A DNA stretch of 64,000 nucleotides from Pedobacter cryotolerans (GTDB taxonomy: Bacteria > Bacteroidota > Bacteroidia > Sphingobacteriales > Sphingobacteriaceae), in assembly GCF_005116475.1 (NCBI RefSeq), contig NZ_SWBO01000004.1, positions 62,001-126,000 on the forward strand. The letters are read 5' to 3'. The notes below the pieces were generated by a model. That model made no database searches, was not told the DNA's origin, and saw only the letters and a program-made list of their open reading frames with translations. The translations under genes were made by a program, and so were the position numbers. Position 1 is the first letter of the stretch, and every line of letters starts with the position of its first letter. This document shows, one piece after another, positions 26,756-34,357 of the stretch.

Positions 26756-26800
26756 AACATTAAGGCAATAAGAAGAATGAAGCTTTTTAAGCTTCTAAAC
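26756..26800 (+). repeat. AACATTAAG repeat, copy 2
   Basis: AACATTAAGGCAATAAGAAG then GAAGCTTTTTAAGCTTC. The right half diverges from copy 1. Confidence 0.6.
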
Positions 26801-26820
26801 TATTAATTTTCATACCCAGA

Positions 26821-26936
26821 TTATCCCAAGGGGATAAAATATGTATAGCAAATAACGAAGCAGCATACATTCGGCCCCAGCTGGGGTCGAACACCATATT
26901 ACCTATTACCTATAAATATATGACCTCGCTGAGGTC
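26821..26936. repeat. Cluster of three perfect palindromes
   Basis: TTATCCC-AA-GGGGATAA (26821-26838), GGCCCCAGCTGGGGTC (26873-26888, 12-bp core CCCCAGCTGGGG) and GACCTC-GCT-GAGGTC (26922-26936). Between them lies TATTACCTATTACCTATAAATATA. The G+C-rich palindromes stand out in AT-rich surroundings and look like a compound REP/MITE-like unit. Confidence 0.65.
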
Positions 26937-27000
26937 TAAAATAAGTTCGAATAAATTTTTATTCAATTAGAAACTACACAGATAATTAAAAAAATATACA

Positions 27001-27018
27001 GTTCGTGGAGACACGAAC
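27001..27018. repeat. GTTCGTG hairpin
   Basis: GTTCGTG-GAGA-CACGAAC, a perfect 7-bp stem with a tetraloop and no T-run. Probably another dispersed palindromic unit. Confidence 0.5.
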
Positions 27019-27085
27019 CAAGGAATTTGAAGGATGAAGTATTAATGCTTAGTAAAGCGTTTTACTAACTGTGTTTTTTTAATTT

Positions 27086-27139
27086 AACATTAAGGGATTA
27101 AGAAGAATTGAGGCTTAATTTCCTTAACTTCTTAATGTT
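27086..27139 (+). repeat. AACATTAAG repeat, copy 3
   Basis: AACATTAAGGGATTAAGAAG ... CTTAACTTCTTAATGTT; the two ends pair. Confidence 0.65.
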
Positions 27140-27192
27140 GATTTAACCATTTTGCAACCTTGGTTTATTGCAAAAACCTGAGTAGACTAAAC

Positions 27193-27313
27193 CTCATTGA
27201 GCGAAAATACTTTTTGTGACACTGTCCCTTCGACTAGGCTCAGTGTGACAGCACAAAAAATATTGCAGAGAAAGCAGGACTATCGTAACCGATTAGCATT
27301 GCAATTGCTTTTC
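27193..27313 (+). repeat. Mosaic intergenic repeat, copy B
   Basis: Left arm CATTGAGCGAAAATACTTTTT and right arm GAAAGCAGGACTA...GCAATTGCTTTTC match copy A. The centre GTGACACTGTCCCTTCGACTAGGCTCAGTGTGAC is the copy A type of centre (CCCTGAG...TCGAAGGG) in opposite orientation. Confidence 0.7.
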
Positions 27314-27521
27314 AAAAAAAAATCCTGCTCAAAATAAATTAAGCAGGATTAACCTAAAACAAAACTATCTAAAAAGAAATCTTATACAGCTTTAATATGA
27401 AGACTGTTATTTGATAGGAAAGTTTAATAACCACCAGTTAAAAGTTTTTATAAATGCTTTTGTTTTAAAAATAATTTCTTTAAATCGTATTCGTTTATAC
27501 AACACAAACAAGTATATATTT

Positions 27522-27529
27522 TATATTTG
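27522..27529 (+). promoter_or_regulatory. Candidate -7 box of ftsK
   Basis: TATATTTG 23 bases before the ATG at 27552. No TTG at the expected -33 place. Confidence 0.4.
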
Positions 27530-27551
27530 TTGATTAATTAGGATACAGAAA

Positions 27552-30134
27552 ATGCCGATAAAGGGGAACTCATTTAAGTCAAATTCATTTAAGCAGGAAA
27601 CTGAACCAACAAGAGGAGGGCAAAAGACAACTGCCAGCAAAGCACCCCGGGCAAAAGTGGATATTTTACCAACTTTAGATTTACAAAATGGCAGACTCAT
27701 AAAAATTGTAGGTTTGTTTTTTGTAATTCTATCTATTTATTTTTTAGTAGCATTTACTTCTTATTTATTTACTTGGCAGGAAGATATGAGCTATGTAATA
27801 GATAAAAATGGTGGATGGGGTAATCTGTTTAAAACAGCTGATGAATTAAAAAATAATGGTGTTGATGCGCCTGATATTCAGAACTGGTTAGGAAAAGTTG
27901 GTGCTTTATTGTCACATCAGTTTATTTATGAATGGTTTGGCATTGCCTCATTTTTATTTGCTTTTGTTTTTTTTGTGATAGGCTATCGCTTATTGTTTAA
28001 AGTTAAAATATTTGATACTGAAAAAGTTTTAGGCTATAGCTTGTTCTTTTTGTTGTTTTTGTCGTTAACATTTGGTTTTGCTCATTCGTTTTTCTCAGAT
28101 CAACTGTATTTTGTAGAAGGTGAATTTGGCTTTTTCACCAATCAACTGTTGATTGCTCAAATTGGACAGGCTGGCGTGGGTGGTTTAATTGTATTTTTAG
28201 GATTATCAATTTTAATCGTTGCCTATAACATCGATTTTAAAATTCCAGAAAGAAACAAAGAAGTTTACTTGGATAATGAAGTTCCGGATTATGTAAATGA
28301 TATTAGAGAAGAAGCTGCAAAAAATAAAATTGTTGAGGAAGAACCTACTGGATCGGTAGAATTTAGCATTAATGATCGGTACAAAAACGAACCAAAAAAA
28401 GAACAAAATGTTGTTTTAACGCCAAGTAGGTTTGAAGAAAAGGATGCGGAAGTAGAAGATATAATTGCAACTCCTTTAGCTGCAAATGTAATGCTTACCC
28501 CAACAGTTACAGCAGCGGCAATTCCTGTAACACCAATTGAAGTAGCACCAGAACCAACTTTTACCGTAGAAAAAAGTGAGGAAGAAGCTAAAGCAGAAGG
28601 TTTGGTTGAGCAATTTGGTAATTACGATGAAAAATTAGATTTATCGGGCTATCAATACCCAAATTTAGATTTGCTTGAAAATTATGGAGCTAACAAAATA
28701 TCAGTTAATGCCGATGAGTTAGAGGCCAATAAGAATAAAATTGTAGAGACGCTAAATCACTACAATATAGAAATTGATAAAATTAAGGCTACCATTGGGC
28801 CAACAGTAACTTTGTATGAAATTATTCCGGCGCCTGGTGTTAGAATTTCGAAGATTAAAAACCTGGAAGATGATATTGCCTTAAGTTTAGCAGCTTTGGG
28901 TATTCGTATTATTGCACCAATGCCAGGAAAAGGAACCATTGGTATCGAGGTGCCCAATCAGCATCCAGAAATGGTATCGATGCGCAGTATTTTAAATACC
29001 GAAAAGTGGTCGCAAAATACCATGGATTTACCAATAGCTTTAGGTAAAACCATTAGTAATGAGGTTTTTATCGCTGATTTAGCTAAAATGCCTCACTTAT
29101 TGGTTGCGGGTGCAACTGGTCAGGGTAAATCGGTAGGTATTAATGCTATTTTAGTTTCATTGTTGTTTAAAAAACATCCAGCACAGCTGAAATTTGTTTT
29201 GGTTGACCCTAAGAAAGTGGAGTTAACATTATTTAATAGAATTGAAAGACACTTTTTAGCCAAATTACCAGGCGAAGCCGATGCCATTATTACCGATACT
29301 AAAAAGGTGGTAAATACGCTAAATTCGTTGTGTATTGAAATGGATCAGCGTTATGATTTGTTAAAAGATGCACAGGTAAGAAACTTAAGAGAGTATAACG
29401 ATAAATTTATCAAGCGTAAGCTAAACCCAAATAATGGGCATCGCTTTTTGCCATTCATTGTTTTAGTAGTTGATGAGTTTGCCGATTTAATGATGACGGC
29501 AGGTAAAGAGGTTGAGGCTCCGATTGCTCGTTTAGCCCAATTGGCTCGTGCAATTGGTATTCACTTGGTTCTGGCTACACAAAGGCCATCAGTAAATATT
29601 ATTACAGGTACAATTAAAGCAAATTTTCCCGCTAGGTTAGCGTTTAGGGTGTTATCTAAAATAGATTCGAGAACCATTTTAGATAGTGGCGGCGCCGATC
29701 AGTTGATTGGTAGAGGAGATATGCTTTTATCGACAGGGAGCGACTTAATAAGGCTACAGTGTGCTTTTGTTGATACACCAGAGGTAGATCGTATTTCTGA
29801 ATTTATTGGTAACCAAAGAGGATATCCAGAGGCTTATCAGTTGCCAGAATATATTGATGAAAATGCGGAATCGAACAAAGCGGATTTTGATCCTGATGAT
29901 AGAGATCCGTTGTTTGAAGACGCTGCACAGCTGATAGTTACGCACCAGCAAGGCTCAACTTCGCTCATTCAGCGTAAAATGAAATTAGGTTACAATCGGG
30001 CAGGTAGAATTATTGATCAATTGGAAGCTGCAGGTGTTGTTGGTCCGTTTGAAGGAAGTAAGGCCAGAGAAGTTTTATTGCCAGATCAATATGCTTTGGA
30101 ACAATTCTTGAATAACCTGAATAACAAAAAATAA
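27552..30134 (+). CDS. ftsK: DNA translocase FtsK
   Basis: 860 residues. The N-terminus has about four membrane helices (55-80, 125-150, 160-180, 198-225), a linker rich in Glu/Pro/Val follows (about 230-350), and the RecA-like motor is C-terminal. Walker A GATGQGKS is at 520-527 and Walker B VLVVDEFADL at about 637-646. The C-terminal winged-helix gamma domain (SLIQRKMKLGYNRAGRIIDQLE) recognises KOPS-type sites in relatives. It acts at the division septum to pump DNA and help dimer resolution. lolA follows, a pairing often seen in Bacteroidota. Confidence 0.96.
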   Translation: MPIKGNSFKSNSFKQETEPTRGGQKTTASKAPRAKVDILPTLDLQNGRLIKIVGLFFVILSIYFLVAFTSYLFTWQEDMSYVIDKNGGWGNLFKTADELKNNGVDAPDIQNWLGKVGALLSHQFIYEWFGIASFLFAFVFFVIGYRLLFKVKIFDTEKVLGYSLFFLLFLSLTFGFAHSFFSDQLYFVEGEFGFFTNQLLIAQIGQAGVGGLIVFLGLSILIVAYNIDFKIPERNKEVYLDNEVPDYVNDIREEAAKNKIVEEEPTGSVEFSINDRYKNEPKKEQNVVLTPSRFEEKDAEVEDIIATPLAANVMLTPTVTAAAIPVTPIEVAPEPTFTVEKSEEEAKAEGLVEQFGNYDEKLDLSGYQYPNLDLLENYGANKISVNADELEANKNKIVETLNHYNIEIDKIKATIGPTVTLYEIIPAPGVRISKIKNLEDDIALSLAALGIRIIAPMPGKGTIGIEVPNQHPEMVSMRSILNTEKWSQNTMDLPIALGKTISNEVFIADLAKMPHLLVAGATGQGKSVGINAILVSLLFKKHPAQLKFVLVDPKKVELTLFNRIERHFLAKLPGEADAIITDTKKVVNTLNSLCIEMDQRYDLLKDAQVRNLREYNDKFIKRKLNPNNGHRFLPFIVLVVDEFADLMMTAGKEVEAPIARLAQLARAIGIHLVLATQRPSVNIITGTIKANFPARLAFRVLSKIDSRTILDSGGADQLIGRGDMLLSTGSDLIRLQCAFVDTPEVDRISEFIGNQRGYPEAYQLPEYIDENAESNKADFDPDDRDPLFEDAAQLIVTHQQGSTSLIQRKMKLGYNRAGRIIDQLEAAGVVGPFEGSKAREVLLPDQYALEQFLNNLNNKK

Positions 30135-30252
30135 TTATTATCCTGATAGGGGAAAACTAAAATTTAAAGATGAAACCATTATGATTGATATCACTTAAAT
30201 GATAAAAGAAAATCATAATAGCTTCATCACAATCGAAAACAAATTTAGAAAG

Positions 30253-30903
30253 ATGAAAAAGATAATATTAGCATTATTTGTAGTTAGCACATTAGGTTTA
30301 ACAGCAAATGCACAAACAGACGCAAAGGCTAAAGCAATTTTAGCAGAAGTAAGTAAAAAATACCGTACTTATAATATTGTTAAAACAGATTTTACCTTTA
30401 CATTAAACAATGCACAGGCAAAAGTAAAAGAAACCCAACAAGGAACTTTGTATGTAAAAGCAAATGCGAATAAATATAAAGTGGCAATGACTAACCAAGA
30501 TTTAATTAGTGATGGTAAAGTACAATGGACGTATTTAAAAAATGATAAAGAAGTTCAAATTACTAATGTAGATAATAGTAGCGACGCGATTAACCCAGCT
30601 AAGATTTTTACCATTTACGAAAAAGGTTTCAAGTACATTTATACAGGAGAAAGCAAAGTTGGAGCTAAAACTTATCAGATGATAGATTTATCGCCAACAG
30701 ATACTAAAAAGAATGTTTTTAAAGTGCGTTTAAGTATTGATAAAGCTCTAAAACAGATTGCCAACGTAGTTATCTTCGAGAAAAACGGAAATACTTATAC
30801 ATATAACGTTAAAACCTTTACTCCAAATGCTAAAGTGCCAGAAACGACTTTCGCTTTTGATACTAAAAAGTATCCTGGAGTAGAAGTAGTTGATTTAAGA
30901 TAA
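30253..30903 (+). CDS. lolA: Outer-membrane lipoprotein carrier protein LolA
   Basis: 216 residues with signal peptide MKKIILALFVVSTLGLTANA then QTDAKAKAIL. The mature part fits LolA: KTDFTFTLNNAQAKVKETQQGTLYVK, YKVAMTNQDLISDGKVQWTY and VFKVRLSIDKALKQI. It ferries lipoproteins across the periplasm. The frame extends back to 30199, but only the ATG at 30253 puts the signal peptide at the N-terminus. It lies 118 bases after ftsK and ends at a terminator. Confidence 0.9.
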   Translation: MKKIILALFVVSTLGLTANAQTDAKAKAILAEVSKKYRTYNIVKTDFTFTLNNAQAKVKETQQGTLYVKANANKYKVAMTNQDLISDGKVQWTYLKNDKEVQITNVDNSSDAINPAKIFTIYEKGFKYIYTGESKVGAKTYQMIDLSPTDTKKNVFKVRLSIDKALKQIANVVIFEKNGNTYTYNVKTFTPNAKVPETTFAFDTKKYPGVEVVDLR

Positions 30904-30924
30904 TTATAAAGATTTATAAATATT

Positions 30925-30962
30925 GAAAAGGTTTGGGCAAATGTTCGAACCTTTTCTTTTTT
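30925..30962 (+). terminator. Terminator after lolA
   Basis: Stem GAAAAGGTT/AACCTTTTC with a 14-base loop, then a run of T's. Confidence 0.75.
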
Positions 30963-31004
30963 AAGGGTTTTTTAAGTATAATTGCTAAGCTTAAATTTTA
31001 GGGA

Positions 31005-31058
31005 AACATTCAAAAATGAAGAAGAATTAAGAGAGAAACTTAATGTAGCTTAATGCCT
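31005..31058 (+). repeat. AACATTAAG repeat, copy 4
   Basis: AACATTCAAAAATGAAGAAG then AACTTAATGTAGCTTAATGCC. Nearly the same as copy 5 about 100 bases on. Confidence 0.65.
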
Positions 31059-31105
31059 ATAATCTTTCTTCACAATATTAACTTGCAATGAGTTCGATTA
31101 TATTT

Positions 31106-31166
31106 AACATTAAGAAATGAAGAAGAATTAAGAAAAGAGCTTAATGTAGCTTAATGCCTTAATGTT
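31106..31166 (+). repeat. AACATTAAG repeat, copy 5
   Basis: AACATTAAGAAATGAAGAAG ... GCTTAATGTAGCTTAATGCC, ending CTTAATGTT. It sits 24 bases before the next gene. Confidence 0.65.
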
Positions 31167-31189
31167 TTAAAACATCAACATACTAAATT

Positions 31190-31954
31190 TTGAAAATCAC
31201 GTTTTTAGGTACAGGTACATCTCAGGGCATTCCGGTAATAGGATGTGGTTGTGCTGTGTGTAAATCTGCAGATGCTAAAGACAAGCGTTTACGAGTTTCT
31301 GTACTACTAGAAATAGGGGAAACTACCATTGTAATAGATAGCGGGCCAGATTTTAGGTATCAGATGTTAAGGGCGGGTGTAATGGATTTAGATGCGATTT
31401 TATACACCCATGAGCATAAAGACCATGTTGCTGGTTTAGATGACATCAGACCATTTAATTATATCCTTAAAAAACATATTGATATTTATGCAGATACAAG
31501 GGTGCAGGAGGCTTTAAAAAGAGAATTTTCGTATATTTTTTCTGATATCAAATATCATGGATTGCCCTTAATTAATTTATATACTGTAAATGATGAACCT
31601 TTTAATGTAAAAGGTAATTTAGTTACACCAATAGATGTAATGCATTATAAATTACCCATTAAGGGTTACCGAATTGGTGATTTTACCTACATTACCGATG
31701 CTAAAACTATTTCTGAAACTTCTTTAGCGAAAATAAAAGGCAGCAAAGTTTTAGTAATTAATGCTTTGCAAAAAGAAGATCACATCTCGCACTTTACTTT
31801 AACTGAAGCGATAGCATTTGCCAATAAAGTAGGAGCGGAGACCACTTATTTTACGCACATGAGCCATACTTTAGGTTTGCATGCTGAAATTGAAAAAGAA
31901 TTGCCAACAAATATTAAATTGGCTTATGATGGGTTGAGTTTTGAAGTAGATTGA
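31190..31954 (+). CDS. MBL-fold metallohydrolase, PhnP/RNase Z-like
   Basis: 254-residue metallo-beta-lactamase-fold hydrolase. The metal motif THEHKDH is at 73-79, further ligands are in IDVMHYKLP, YITDAK and YFTHMSHTLGLH. The cysteine cluster CGCAVC (19-24) is like the structural zinc site of PhnP. Family members are phosphodiesterases; the substrate here is unknown. The start is a TTG at 31190: the protein start MKITFLGTGTSQG is conserved and no nearby ATG would keep it. The promoter of tRNA-Leu(GAG) overlaps its 3' end. Confidence 0.88.
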   Translation: MKITFLGTGTSQGIPVIGCGCAVCKSADAKDKRLRVSVLLEIGETTIVIDSGPDFRYQMLRAGVMDLDAILYTHEHKDHVAGLDDIRPFNYILKKHIDIYADTRVQEALKREFSYIFSDIKYHGLPLINLYTVNDEPFNVKGNLVTPIDVMHYKLPIKGYRIGDFTYITDAKTISETSLAKIKGSKVLVINALQKEDHISHFTLTEAIAFANKVGAETTYFTHMSHTLGLHAEIEKELPTNIKLAYDGLSFEVD

Positions 31955-31962
31955 TATATTTG
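31934..31962 (+). promoter_or_regulatory. Promoter of tRNA-Leu(GAG)
   Basis: TTG at 31934-31936 and TATATTTG at 31955-31962 with an 18-base spacer, the same spacing as at the other tRNA-Leu. The -33 part lies inside the upstream gene. Confidence 0.6.
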
Positions 31963-31972
31963 CAGAACACCT

Positions 31973-32056
31973 ACCCAGGTGGCGAAATTGGTAGACGCAC
32001 CAGCTTGAGGGGCTGGCGCCCTTAAGGGTGTGGGAGTTCGAATCTCCTCTTGGGTA
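31973..32056 (+). tRNA. tRNA-Leu (anticodon GAG), integration target
   Basis: Acceptor stem ACCCAGG/CTTGGGT (one G-T pair), anticodon stem CCAGC/GCTGG with loop TTGAGGG (anticodon GAG), class II variable arm, T-arm GGGAGTTCGAATCTCCT. Its 3' end is the left attachment site of the element. Confidence 0.95.
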
Positions 32057-32057
32057 C
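32043..32057. repeat. Left attachment site (att core)
   Basis: TCTCCTCTTGGGTAC, the last 14 bases of tRNA-Leu(GAG) plus one base; identical to 53402-53416. Confidence 0.85.
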
Positions 32058-32069
32058 TTACAAGATTAC

Positions 32070-32107
32070 AAATCCTTGTAAATCAATAACTTACAAGGAT
32101 TTAATTT
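32070..32107 (+). terminator. Hairpin after tRNA-Leu(GAG), likely terminator
   Basis: Perfect 12-bp stem AAATCCTTGTAA/TTACAAGGATTT with a 9-base loop, followed by AATTTTT. It lies inside the element, so the element supplies the tRNA with a new terminator. Confidence 0.65.
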
Positions 32108-32131
32108 TTGTATATACACCTAAATATACAA
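32108..32131. promoter_or_regulatory. Candidate integrase arm site or operator at left end
   Basis: Inverted repeat TTGTATAT-ACACCTAA-ATATACAA, 51 bases inside the left att core. A related AATTGTATATA/TATATACAATT palindrome is at the right end in front of the integrase gene. Confidence 0.4.
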
Positions 32132-32156
32132 AACTCTTTTCTTCACATTAAACTAA

Positions 32157-32450
32157 TTAAGGAGTGTATTTAATTTTTAGGTATGATGGTCTGTTGCTTG
32201 TTTTTGATATTGCCTCGATCTCTATTCGGTCAATCCTCCACTTAGAGGAATGAGTGCCGTCCTTACGTGGGGTAATTAAACCCTCCTTTATCCACCTCTC
32301 AACGGTATACTCTCCATACATTTTGTAGGCTTCTGCTTTGCTTAGATAAGGTTTAATTGCGCCAACACTTTGCATTGCCCTTTGCGCTCCTAAATCAGCT
32401 GCATCTTGCAATAATCGCTGCAGCATTGTTTGTGACATGGTTAGTTCCAT
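32157..32450 (-). CDS. HTH-like DNA-binding protein
   Basis: 97 residues. The second half SKAEAYKMYGEYTVERWIKEGLITPRKDGTHSSKWRIDRIEIEAIS reads like a winged-helix/excisionase motif: a recognition helix followed by a wing, with the L/I-T-P-R pattern. The short N-terminal helix may dimerise. It is the last gene of the minus-strand string at the tRNA end. It could be a recombination directionality factor or a regulator; the exact role is not known. Confidence 0.65.
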   Translation of the reverse strand: MELTMSQTMLQRLLQDAADLGAQRAMQSVGAIKPYLSKAEAYKMYGEYTVERWIKEGLITPRKDGTHSSKWRIDRIEIEAISKTSNRPSYLKIKYTP

Positions 32451-32457
32451 TGTGTTT

Positions 32458-32730
32458 TTAATTTTTATGAAAATTCTTATTAAAATACTCTTCTACAATG
32501 CTTTGTTTGGTTAGCCAATCGCCGCCGATGTTTGAGCAGCCGATGTTGTGCTTGTTGATGACTACCCAACCGTAGCTTTTCTTAAGGTACGCTGCAACCT
32601 CTCTTAAAGTCATTGTTGGATCTTTAACCTTTGCATCTTTTGTAGCCTGCTTAATTGCGGTTTCAAGTCCTTCAATCTTATTGATCAACTCTTTAATTAC
32701 CGCTGTTTCGATTATTGTTACGCCTTCCAT
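32458..32730 (-). CDS. Small HTH protein of the element
   Basis: 90 residues: an N-terminal coiled helix (IIETAVIKELINKIEGLETAIKQA), then MTLREVAAYLKKSYGWVVINKHNIGCSNIGGDWLTKQSIVEEYF. This resembles the helix-turn-helix of excisionase-like proteins (EVAAYLKKS) with a shortened wing. Seven bases separate it from the next gene. Function inferred only from the HTH pattern and from lying beside another HTH gene. Confidence 0.6.
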   Translation of the reverse strand: MEGVTIIETAVIKELINKIEGLETAIKQATKDAKVKDPTMTLREVAAYLKKSYGWVVINKHNIGCSNIGGDWLTKQSIVEEYFNKNFHKN

Positions 32731-32733
32731 GTT

Positions 32734-33063
32734 TTAAATATTATTTGTTTTTTTATTATTGGCTACACACCAGGCTTTGTATCTTCTGTTTATTTCCACA
32801 CGGTTCTTTGCTCGATAAGCTTTCTCATATTCATCGTAACAGAATTTACATTTTGCCTTCAATCCAGATTTTACTTTTTTGTTTGCCTCAAATTCAGAAA
32901 GATGTTTTTCCTCGAGGCATTTTGTGCAAGTTTTAGCAGTTGGGATTGGCTTCTTCGGAATAATTGGTGCTAATGCATTAAGTCGCCATTCTTGTCTCCT
33001 TAACTCTAGTTTTGCAGCTTTAAAAATCTTCGGATCGTGTACGTATGTCGGGTTACTTAACAT
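32734..33063 (-). CDS. Zinc-ribbon protein of the element
   Basis: 109 residues with a C-x2-C (TCTKCLEEKHLSEF) and a second C-x2-C (KCKFCYDEYEKAY) about 25 residues later. The spacing is like the zinc motif found in front of phage HNH nucleases (the C-x2-C..L..F...C-x2-C pattern), but no HNH catalytic part follows. The C-terminus is basic (RAKNRVEINRRYKAW), which suits nucleic-acid binding. The start overlaps the upstream stop (ATGTTAA), with GGGAGGT 7 bases before it. Confidence 0.65.
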   Translation of the reverse strand: MLSNPTYVHDPKIFKAAKLELRRQEWRLNALAPIIPKKPIPTAKTCTKCLEEKHLSEFEANKKVKSGLKAKCKFCYDEYEKAYRAKNRVEINRRYKAWCVANNKKTNNI

Positions 33064-33542
33064 GATGATACCTCCCTTTCTTTTTCGTTTAATTCAATGG
33101 ATAATTTAAAACAGTCTTCCAATAGAGAAATAAGGGCTGCAAAGCAATCGGTTTTTCTTTGCGCATAATCTCTTTCAATTTTATACTCATTCAATTCCTC
33201 ATCAATCCAAAAATAAACAGAGTCCCAAACTTCTTCCCAAATATTTTTATCGAGCAACTCTTTAATGTCGTTTAATAAATGTTTATATCGTTTTATCGCG
33301 GTTACTTCTTTGACTTCTAAATACGCAACCATTTTGTTAATACGTGTAATGGCGTAGTTTATCTCCATCAATGCAAAACAAATATCACCCTTGCCTGGCA
33401 ACTCGTGATCAAGCACGGCGCCAATATCTGATTTCAGTATATTTGGTAAAATGAAAAGATGTAGGTTGTTGCTTGAATAAACTTCCCATTCTTTCATAAG
33501 TTCCTCAAAGCCGTCATGTGTGTGTGGTTTTTTACTTAGCAT
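33057..33542 (-). CDS. Hypothetical protein of the element
   Basis: 161 residues, mainly helical and acidic, with no motif I recognise. Segments such as ICFALMEINYAITRINKMVAYLEVKEVTAIKRYKHLLNDIKELLDK suggest a helical bundle. Start and stop both overlap the neighbours by 7 bases (ATGCTAA and ATGTTAA), each with an embedded GGAGGT ribosome site, so it is translationally coupled in a four- or five-gene string. Confidence 0.6.
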   Translation of the reverse strand: MLSKKPHTHDGFEELMKEWEVYSSNNLHLFILPNILKSDIGAVLDHELPGKGDICFALMEINYAITRINKMVAYLEVKEVTAIKRYKHLLNDIKELLDKNIWEEVWDSVYFWIDEELNEYKIERDYAQRKTDCFAALISLLEDCFKLSIELNEKEREVSSC

Positions 33543-34012
33543 GATGCACCTCCTTTCATCATTTCGCTATCTAATTTATTAACATCGTTAATTAACACAT
33601 TGACTTCATGAAGCTTGTTATTGATATATTCATGTTGCTTTTCGACTACCCTAAACATAGCAGTTAAGCTTTGGTAGTTATCTAAAACCCTAACCCTATC
33701 ATCTGGCCTTTCTTTCATTAATAACTTAAATGCCTCATCAATATGGTAGTAGAAATCGGTTCTTGAGCCTATATAGCTTATTTGCTCAAAAACTTCTTGA
33801 AGTCCAAACGCTTCAATTAAAAGGGTATTTTCATCTACCTTAATGCCATCAAAAGATTTGTCATTTATTTCTGCCCTTAAACACATGTGGTTTATCTCAT
33901 TGATACGTTCTTTGGATAAAGCCGATTTAGCTTCTGGATTGAATGGGAATTTAACAGCTGCAACCTTAATCGGGAGCTGTTGGTTCTGGTTTTTTACATT
34001 GTTGTTCTGCAT
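33536..34012 (-). CDS. Hypothetical protein of the element
   Basis: 158 residues, no known domain seen. The first part AAVKFPFNPEAKSALSKERINEINHMCLRAEIN is followed by helical segments with a likely coiled coil near the C-terminus (VVEKQHEYINNKLHEVNVLINDVNKLDSEM). First gene of the left minus-strand string. The promoter should lie in the 34013-34357 divergent region. Confidence 0.6.
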   Translation of the reverse strand: MQNNNVKNQNQQLPIKVAAVKFPFNPEAKSALSKERINEINHMCLRAEINDKSFDGIKVDENTLLIEAFGLQEVFEQISYIGSRTDFYYHIDEAFKLLMKERPDDRVRVLDNYQSLTAMFRVVEKQHEYINNKLHEVNVLINDVNKLDSEMMKGGASC

Positions 34013-34357
34013 AACATTTGGTCAAAAGTATTCCAGGTGCTGCAGAACAACAATCAACTCTTTTCAGAGAAATTATAGATACGGGTCTAATCCGCTCACC
34101 TGGAAATATTATTAAAAAATAAATGTCTTGATTTTGGTTCTCTGATTTAAATGAAAAATTCAGTTGATTAGTTATTCTGCACTACAGAGTTATGAATAAA
34201 TAATTAGAAATGCAATAATTATTTGCATTTTTTTCTATCTAGTAGCTTATAGTTATTATAATACAAGTACTTAGCTTAAAAAATACGGTAAACCGTAAGA
34301 AAGAAACCTTTTTTAGGCATACCTTTATTAATATATTTAAGACTTCAATAATCAATA
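34013..34357. other. Divergent regulatory gap
   Basis: 345 bases between the minus-strand string and the plus-strand lipoprotein gene. It holds a 9-bp inverted repeat TTCCAGGTG (34031-34039) / CACCTGGAA (34097-34105) spaced 57 bases, and AT-rich sequence beyond 34106. Promoters for both directions are expected, but none is clear. Confidence 0.5.

Larger units (their letters stand above)
26544..27521. other. 1-kb gene-free region packed with dispersed repeats
   Basis: No open frame here looks coding. In order it holds AACATTAAG repeats (26671, 26756), three palindromes (26821, 26873, 26922), a GTTCGTG hairpin (27001), a third AACATTAAG repeat (27086), mosaic repeat copy B (27193) and a hairpin CCTGCTCAAAATAAATTAAGCAGG near 27331. 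The ftsK promoter region follows. Confidence 0.7.

Noticed and set aside
32734..33063. Zinc-ribbon protein considered as an HNH nuclease
   Set aside because: Only the two C-x2-C pairs are present; no H-N-H catalytic residues follow.
34024..34122. Plus-strand frame reading like a protein C-terminus (STLFREIIDTGLIRSPGNIIKK) in the divergent gap
   Set aside because: No start codon, only 33 codons, and it lies over a 9-bp inverted repeat; could be a gene remnant but the evidence is too thin.
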